Shown here piece by piece: positions 59,289 through 64,000 of a DNA stretch of 64,000 nt; positions within the stretch are counted from its first letter, which is position 1; each line of letters starts with the position of its first letter. The position numbers were made by a program, and so were the translations under genes. The DNA is taken from assembly GCF_002198115.1 (NCBI RefSeq), contig NZ_NGNR01000001.1, positions 372,001 to 436,000 on the forward strand, given 5' to 3'. The notes under the pieces were generated by a model. The model did no database searches and had not been told where the DNA came from. It saw only the letters and a program-made list of their open reading frames with translations. The stretch is from Robiginitalea sediminis. GTDB lineage: Bacteria; Bacteroidota; Bacteroidia; Flavobacteriales; Flavobacteriaceae.

Positions 59289-59319
59289 TTTGTTAATAAT
59301 ATTTAACAACTTACATTTG
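59289..59319 (+). promoter_or_regulatory. Full-consensus promoter of the OmpA gene
   Basis: TTTG at 59289-59292, exactly 19 nt, then TACATTTG at 59312-59319. It is the best promoter match in the window, as expected for an abundant porin. Confidence 0.8.
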
Positions 59320-59353
59320 CCTCTGATAAACACTTAAACTTAAAAATTTGGAC

Positions 59354-60712
59354 ATGAAACAGCTTAGCAGAATATTGGTTGTTGGCCTGCTTGTTCTTGG
59401 GTTTAACAACATTCAAGCTCAGGACGAAAACAATCCCTGGCAAGTGAGCCTTGGTGTAAACGCCATTGACGTTTACCCTACCAATGCTTCTAACGCCTCT
59501 TATCCGACGGGAACGCTTTTCAGTGAGTACTTCAATGTGAACGACCACTGGAACATCCTCCCCTCCATTTCCTATGTATCCCTTTCCCGTTACGTAGGCG
59601 ACGGATTCTCCGTTGGAGTCCGCGGATCTCTGAACCGCATCTCCAAACTGGGAGACGTTGAAGTAGATGACCTGTCTCACTACGCTGTTGACGGTACCAT
59701 CAAGTACAACCTTCTGAAAGGAACCAAACTGGATCCTTTTGTTGAGTTCGGTGGTGGTTACACCTGGGTAGACGAGATCGGTGCCGGAACCGTTAACGGT
59801 GGTATCGGGCTGAACTACTGGTTTACCGACTTCATCGGCCTTACTGTACAAACTCAATACAAGCACGCCTTCGAAGATTACGGAGTGCGTCACTTCCAAC
59901 ACCTTGCCGGTATTTCCATCCGCTTCGGAGGAACTGATACCGATGGTGACGGCATCTACGACAAAGACGATGCCTGCCCGGAAGTTGCCGGTCTGGAAGC
60001 TTTCAACGGTTGTCCTGATGCCGACGGCGATGGTATCGAAGATTCCAAGGACAGCTGCCCGAACGAGCCCGGATCCAAAGAAATGAACGGATGCCCCGAT
60101 TCTGATGGAGACGGTGTTGCCGACAAAGACGATGCCTGCCCGAACGAAGCTGGTCTGGCTGCTCTTTCCGGATGCCCCGATGCCGATGGCGACGGTGTAG
60201 CCGATAAAGACGACGAGTGCCCGAGCGAAGCCGGTCCTGCTGAAAACAATGGTTGCCCCTGGCCGGACAGCGACGGAGACGGCGTACTTGACAAAGACGA
60301 TCAGTGTCCTGACGTAGCCGGTACCGTAGCCAACAACGGTTGCCCGGAAGTAACTGAAGAAGTTCAGAAACAACTGAACGACTACGCTCGCACCATCCTG
60401 TTCGACACTGGTAAAGCTTCTCTGAAACCTGAAACTACCCGCGTATTCGTAGATATCATCCGTATCCTGAACGAATACCCGACCGCTCGTTTCACTGTGG
60501 AAGGCCATACCGACAGCCAAGGTAGCAACGCTACTAACCAACGTCTGTCTGAGCAACGTGCCAACGCTGTTCGCGACTTCCTGATCGAAGAAGGAGTTGA
60601 CGCTTCCAGGTTGCAAGCCATCGGTTACGGTGAAGACCGCCCGATTGCCTCTAACAACACCCGCGCCGGACGTACTCAAAACCGTCGCGTAGAGATCAAC
60701 CTGATCAAATAA
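59354..60712 (+). CDS. OmpA-family porin with TSP3 calcium-binding repeats
   Basis: 452 aa outer-membrane protein. Signal peptide ending NIQAQ (about residue 23), an N-terminal beta-barrel domain (about 25-195), then five TSP3-type repeats (about 197-330) of the kind DxDGDGxxDKxDxCP, each expected to bind calcium, and a C-terminal OmpA peptidoglycan-binding domain ([14 protein letters not shown]...[25 protein letters not shown]...[10 protein letters not shown]). ATG 59354 is chosen over an in-frame start 6 nt upstream. Codon use (GGT, GCT, AAC, CTG) and lower GC than neighbours point to very high expression. It has its own promoter and terminator. Confidence 0.93.
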   Translation: MKQLSRILVVGLLVLGFNNIQAQDENNPWQVSLGVNAIDVYPTNASNASYPTGTLFSEYFNVNDHWNILPSISYVSLSRYVGDGFSVGVRGSLNRISKLGDVEVDDLSHYAVDGTIKYNLLKGTKLDPFVEFGGGYTWVDEIGAGTVNGGIGLNYWFTDFIGLTVQTQYKHAFEDYGVRHFQHLAGISIRFGGTDTDGDGIYDKDDACPEVAGLEAFNGCPDADGDGIEDSKDSCPNEPGSKEMNGCPDSDGDGVADKDDACPNEAGLAALSGCPDADGDGVADKDDECPSEAGPAENNGCPWPDSDGDGVLDKDDQCPDVAGTVANNGCPEVTEEVQKQLNDYARTILFDTGKASLKPETTRVFVDIIRILNEYPTARFTVEGHTDSQGSNATNQRLSEQRANAVRDFLIEEGVDASRLQAIGYGEDRPIASNNTRAGRTQNRRVEINLIK

Positions 60713-60737
60713 TAAGGATAACACTCTTTCCTTGAAG

Positions 60738-60768
60738 AAAGCCCCGGCAGAATTGCCGGGGCTTTTTT
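60738..60768 (+). terminator. Terminator of the OmpA gene
   Basis: AAAGCCCCGGC / GCCGGGGCTTT with loop AGAATT and a T-rich tail TTTTTTATTTTT. Confidence 0.9.
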
Positions 60769-60779
60769 ATTTTTAGCTC

Positions 60780-63512
60780 ATGGAGTCCTTCCTGAATTCT
60801 GTTCTGGATGCATACCCGGACTGGAAAGCCCATCCGGAAAAAGTCTCGTTTGTCCTGCCCAGCAAACGGGCTGGCTTTTTCCTGCGCCATGCTATGGCGC
60901 AAAAGGCAGGTAAAGCGCTCCTGGCCCCCGAGATCTGGAGCATTGAATCCCTGGTCTCCCACATTGCAGGAATGCGCTATGTCCCACCCCTGCATGCAGT
61001 CTTCCACCTCTACGAAGCCTACCTGGACACCCCGGGAGGCGAAAAGGAATCCTTTTATGATTTTGCCAAATGGGCCCCCACTCTGCTGCAGGATTTCAAT
61101 GAAACAGACCGCTATCTGGTAGACGCGGAAGCACTTTTCGAACACCTGGCCGCCCTGAAGGAACTCCGAAACTGGCTGCCGGATGGGGAAACCACCGACA
61201 TGATAGAGCGCAGGACCGCCTTCTGGAAATCCCTGCAGGACATTTACTACCGTTTCAGGGAGTCCCTGGCAGAAACCGGGATGGGATATCAGGGACAGGT
61301 ATACCGGAAAGCGTTAGAGACCCTCCCTGAGTTCCTCCGCGACCACCCGCACCATTATGTCTTTTTGGGTTTCAATGCCTTGAATACGGCTGAAAACCGC
61401 CTTATTCAGCAGATACTGGAGCAGGGAATGGGATCCGTATACTGGGATGCCGATTCCCACTATCTGGAAGACCCTGTTCACGACGCCGGGCACTTCATGC
61501 GCCGGTACCAGAAGGAATGGCCAGCCCTTGCCGGGGAATTGAAAGGATCCGGGTCCTATCTGAGCCAGGAAAAGAAAATCCGCCTGATTGGTTTACCAAA
61601 GGCCGTGGCTCAGGCCCGGTATTGTGGCAAGATCTTAACCGATATACAACGCCAGGACCCTGGACGCCTGAACCGGACTGCCGTGGTTCTGGGAGATGAA
61701 ACCCTCCTGGGACCGCTGTTGCACAGCATCCCGGAAGAAATCCCATCTGTAAATATCACCATGGGATATCCCATAAAAAACAGCCCCCTGGCTCAGCTCT
61801 TCCGGCAGTTATTCGAACTGTGGTCTACAGTTAATGAACGGGGGTGGAGTATACACCCCGTATTGGAGCTGCTTTCCAATCCTTTTCTTCGCAAATGGTT
61901 TGCTGCTTGCGGATTCCAACCCGGGCAAGCCCGGGCCAGAGCCCTTGAGGAAAATATCTTCCGCACCAGCACAGCCAAACTGGAGGACATGGGAGTCCCG
62001 ACTTCGGTCTCAGAGGTACTTTTCGGGCTGGAACATCCCTCTCCAATGGACTGTATTAAGGCTTCAAGGCGTTTGATCCTGGCCCTGAAAGTCGTATATC
62101 AAAAAGATTCAGACCGGGAAGGCCTGGAATATCTCCGTCACTTTTTTACGCTGTTTAACCAACTAGAAGGCCTCTGCAGCAAGCATCCGTATATCGGGAG
62201 CCTGCAGGCCCTCCAACTGTTATTTGAACAGATCCTCTCGGACCAGCAAGTAGACTTCCAGGGGGAGCCCCTGGACGGGTTGCAGATTATGGGAATGCTC
62301 GAAAGCCGGAATCTGGATTTTGAAACCGTTATCCTGACCCATGTAAATGAAGGCATCCTCCCTTCCGGGAAGGCCCATGGATCCTTTATCCCCTTTGAGG
62401 TAAAGAAGACCTTTGGCCTGCCTACCTACAAGGAAAAAGATGCCGTGTACACCTATCACTTCTACCGGCTGCTGCAACGCGCCAAAGAGGTCTATATCTG
62501 TTATAATACGGAGCCGGATGTACTGGAGGGAGGGGAACCGAGTCGTTTTATTGAACAACTCCGGACCGATCCCGTTTTATCCCGCTATGTTCAGGAAACC
62601 ACAGGGGTCCCGGAACTGGCTACTCCCCCAGCTGAACCCCTTCAAATACCTAAAGACCAGGGGCTCATGGCGCGCCTGGCAGAGATGGGTGAGTCCGGGT
62701 TTTCCCCAACCTCGCTCTCCCGTTTTATCCTCGACCCCCTGGAATTCTACAAAAGAAACGTCCTTCGGATTTCTGAATCCGAAATCCTGGAAGAGCACCT
62801 CGCCGCCAACACCTTCGGAAACGTCCTGCACCAGGCACTGGAGGCGCTTTTCCTGCCCTGGAAGTCGAAAGTCCTGGATGTCCCTGCGGTGGAGGAGATG
62901 CTAAGAAAAGCCCCGGGATACCTGGAAGCTGCCCTGTCCGATCAGTTGCTTAAGGGGGCCGCTGCTCAGGGGAAAAACCTGATCGCCCTTAAGGTATTGC
63001 AACAGCAGGCCAACCAATTCCTAAAGCAGGAGCTGCATCTAGTGAAACACCATGAAGTCCGTGTCCTGGATGTTGAGGCAGAACTGAAAAAACCCCTCCT
63101 GATCCCTGCCCTGGGCAAAGAAGTATACCTTAAAGGAACCATAGACCGCATTGAATCTGTGGATGGGGAGGTCCGGATTATCGATTACAAGAGTGGCGCC
63201 GTAAGCCCAGCCGACCTCCGCACCTGCAACATGGAGGAGGTGGTATCGGACCCCAAGCGCTCCAAGGCTTTTCAGCTGTTGTGTTACGCCTGGCTCTACA
63301 GCCGGGACAACCCGGTATTCCCATACAGGGCAGGCATTGTCTCCTTTCGCAACCTGAGTCTGGGAAGGCAGTGGTTTGGGGTGCGGGCAGGCGGTAAAAA
63401 ACCGGATGAAGCCCTGGGGCCCGAGCAGGTCAAGGCCTTTGAAGAGGTACTCCAAAACCTGATTGCCGAAATCTATTCCCCTGAGCTGATACTGGCTACC
63501 CCGGAACCCTGA
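60780..63512 (+). CDS. AddB-like PD-(D/E)XK nuclease protein
   Basis: 910 aa. The N-terminal part reads VSFVLPSKRAGFFLRHAMAQKAG, the degenerate Walker-A region typical of Bacteroidota AddB-like proteins, which lack an intact GKT. The middle is helicase-like (TVILTHVNEGILPSGKAHGSFIPFEVKK). The C-terminal nuclease core has GTIDRIESVDGEVRIIDYKSGAV with the DYK catalytic residues. No four-cysteine Fe-S cluster as in Bacillus AddB is obvious. It probably works with the AddA-like protein in recombination repair. The start lies only 11 nt after the OmpA terminator, so read-through or a promoter inside ompA would have to supply transcription. Confidence 0.88.
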   Translation: MESFLNSVLDAYPDWKAHPEKVSFVLPSKRAGFFLRHAMAQKAGKALLAPEIWSIESLVSHIAGMRYVPPLHAVFHLYEAYLDTPGGEKESFYDFAKWAPTLLQDFNETDRYLVDAEALFEHLAALKELRNWLPDGETTDMIERRTAFWKSLQDIYYRFRESLAETGMGYQGQVYRKALETLPEFLRDHPHHYVFLGFNALNTAENRLIQQILEQGMGSVYWDADSHYLEDPVHDAGHFMRRYQKEWPALAGELKGSGSYLSQEKKIRLIGLPKAVAQARYCGKILTDIQRQDPGRLNRTAVVLGDETLLGPLLHSIPEEIPSVNITMGYPIKNSPLAQLFRQLFELWSTVNERGWSIHPVLELLSNPFLRKWFAACGFQPGQARARALEENIFRTSTAKLEDMGVPTSVSEVLFGLEHPSPMDCIKASRRLILALKVVYQKDSDREGLEYLRHFFTLFNQLEGLCSKHPYIGSLQALQLLFEQILSDQQVDFQGEPLDGLQIMGMLESRNLDFETVILTHVNEGILPSGKAHGSFIPFEVKKTFGLPTYKEKDAVYTYHFYRLLQRAKEVYICYNTEPDVLEGGEPSRFIEQLRTDPVLSRYVQETTGVPELATPPAEPLQIPKDQGLMARLAEMGESGFSPTSLSRFILDPLEFYKRNVLRISESEILEEHLAANTFGNVLHQALEALFLPWKSKVLDVPAVEEMLRKAPGYLEAALSDQLLKGAAAQGKNLIALKVLQQQANQFLKQELHLVKHHEVRVLDVEAELKKPLLIPALGKEVYLKGTIDRIESVDGEVRIIDYKSGAVSPADLRTCNMEEVVSDPKRSKAFQLLCYAWLYSRDNPVFPYRAGIVSFRNLSLGRQWFGVRAGGKKPDEALGPEQVKAFEEVLQNLIAEIYSPELILATPEP

Positions 63513-63518
63513 GGCAGG

Positions 63519-64000
63519 TTATTTCCTGTCCGGACGGGTGGGGCGCACTTCGATCTTGCTGGGCAGGGTACGCGGGTGCATTTTCAGTAAATCCCAGACT
63601 AATTCTCCTATATCCTCAGGCTGAATCTTCCATGCATCCTTCTCTCCGGGTTCGTTATTGTTAAAATGGGAAGCCACAGAGCCCGGCATAATGGTGGACA
63701 CTTTGATGTCATAAGGGCGAAGGTCCAGCATGGCCGCCTGGGTGAAGCCAACCACCCCGAACTTGGTTGCATTGTACCCTGCGCCGGAGGCAAAAAAATT
63801 GGTGCCTGCCAGGCTGGCCACTGTGATATAGTACCCCCTCGACTCCTTTAAAGCCGGCAAAGTCGCTTTAAGCGTATGGAATACCCCTGTAAGGTTAGTG
63901 CCGATCATCTCCCCCCATTGCTTTTCCGATAAGGCGTCAACCGGGGCGAAATGCCCCACCCCAGCATTGGCTATAACAACATCGAGCTGCCCCCACCGGT
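63519..64000 (-). CDS. SDR-family oxidoreductase, N-terminus cut by window edge
   Basis: At least 160 residues, frame open to the right edge. LDVVIANAGVGHFAPVD is the NAG region, TNLTGVFHTLKATLPAL the next helix, and SLAGTNFFASGAGYNATKFGVVGF holds catalytic Ser and the YxxxK pair; IMPGSVASHF follows. The cofactor-binding N-terminus lies outside the window. The substrate is unknown. It is convergent with the AddB-like gene at a 6-nt gap. Confidence 0.88.
   Translation of the reverse strand, partial: RWGQLDVVIANAGVGHFAPVDALSEKQWGEMIGTNLTGVFHTLKATLPALKESRGYYITVASLAGTNFFASGAGYNATKFGVVGFTQAAMLDLRPYDIKVSTIMPGSVASHFNNNEPGEKDAWKIQPEDIGELVWDLLKMHPRTLPSKIEVRPTRPDRK

Noticed and set aside
60000-60330. 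TSP3 repeats of the OmpA gene as a DNA satellite
   Set aside because: The repetition is at protein level (calcium-binding motif); the DNA copies differ at third positions.

Overview
The window looks like chromosomal DNA of a high-GC marine-type member of the Flavobacteriaceae (Bacteroidota). The evidence is a complete Bat aerotolerance operon, an acpP-fabF-rnc-(IPExxxVDY)-pyk cluster divergent from purN, an AddAB-like pair around kbl and an OmpA/TSP3 porin, many short-signal lipoproteins, and many start sites preceded by the Bacteroidota -7 box TAnnTTTG, with Shine-Dalgarno sites inconspicuous. The GC richness resembles Robiginitalea-like flavobacteria; this is inference, not a database match. 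I see no rRNA, tRNA, IS, prophage or CRISPR.

Layout. 1-9.6 kb: gdhA (cut by the left edge), a Cys/Met PLP enzyme, a DUF3298 protein, an ArsC/Spx-like protein, an EamA exporter, a thioesterase, a nitronate-monooxygenase-like enzyme, a YheT-type hydrolase, a cytochrome c lipoprotein, and a divergent PhyH dioxygenase/AraC pair. 9.6-18 kb: a lipoprotein, convergent gpsA/glpD, an ABM-like protein plus an unknown protein divergent from cvpA with a palindrome between their promoters, a CAP lipoprotein, 3-hydroxyanthranilate dioxygenase, a DUF1304 protein and an ALDH7. 17.9-18.5 kb is a 546-nt gap rich in inverted and direct repeats. 18.5-28 kb: a HhH membrane protein, a minus-strand SPFH/zinc-ribbon/phosphatase group, a fructokinase-amylosucrase sucrose operon, and an AKR-SDR-AlbA operon.

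28-37 kb is the Bat operon: MoxR ATPase, DUF58, DUF4381-like, BatA, BatB, BatC, BatD, BatE. 37-41.7 kb: a small membrane protein, then SulP-carbonic anhydrase-SulP, a probable inorganic-anion/bicarbonate module. 41.7-53.5 kb: pheS, a YCII lipoprotein, a CYTH protein, dinB, the pyk/rnc/fabF/acpP group, purN, rnhA-like, a pfkB-family kinase and a PurF-like amidotransferase.

53.5-54.2 kb is the most unusual part: three copies of a ~40-nt, almost invariant sequence, each placed exactly 13 nt after the start of a -7-like box and each followed at once by a strong rho-independent terminator whose stem sequence differs in every copy. I read this as three tandem ~72-75-nt small RNAs. Nine of the ten convergent gene junctions in the window have gaps of 8 nt or less, or overlap; this island is the single exception.

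54.2-64 kb: sodA, an AddA-like UvrD helicase/nuclease, kbl, the OmpA porin with a full-consensus promoter, an AddB-like nuclease and the start of an SDR gene cut by the right edge.
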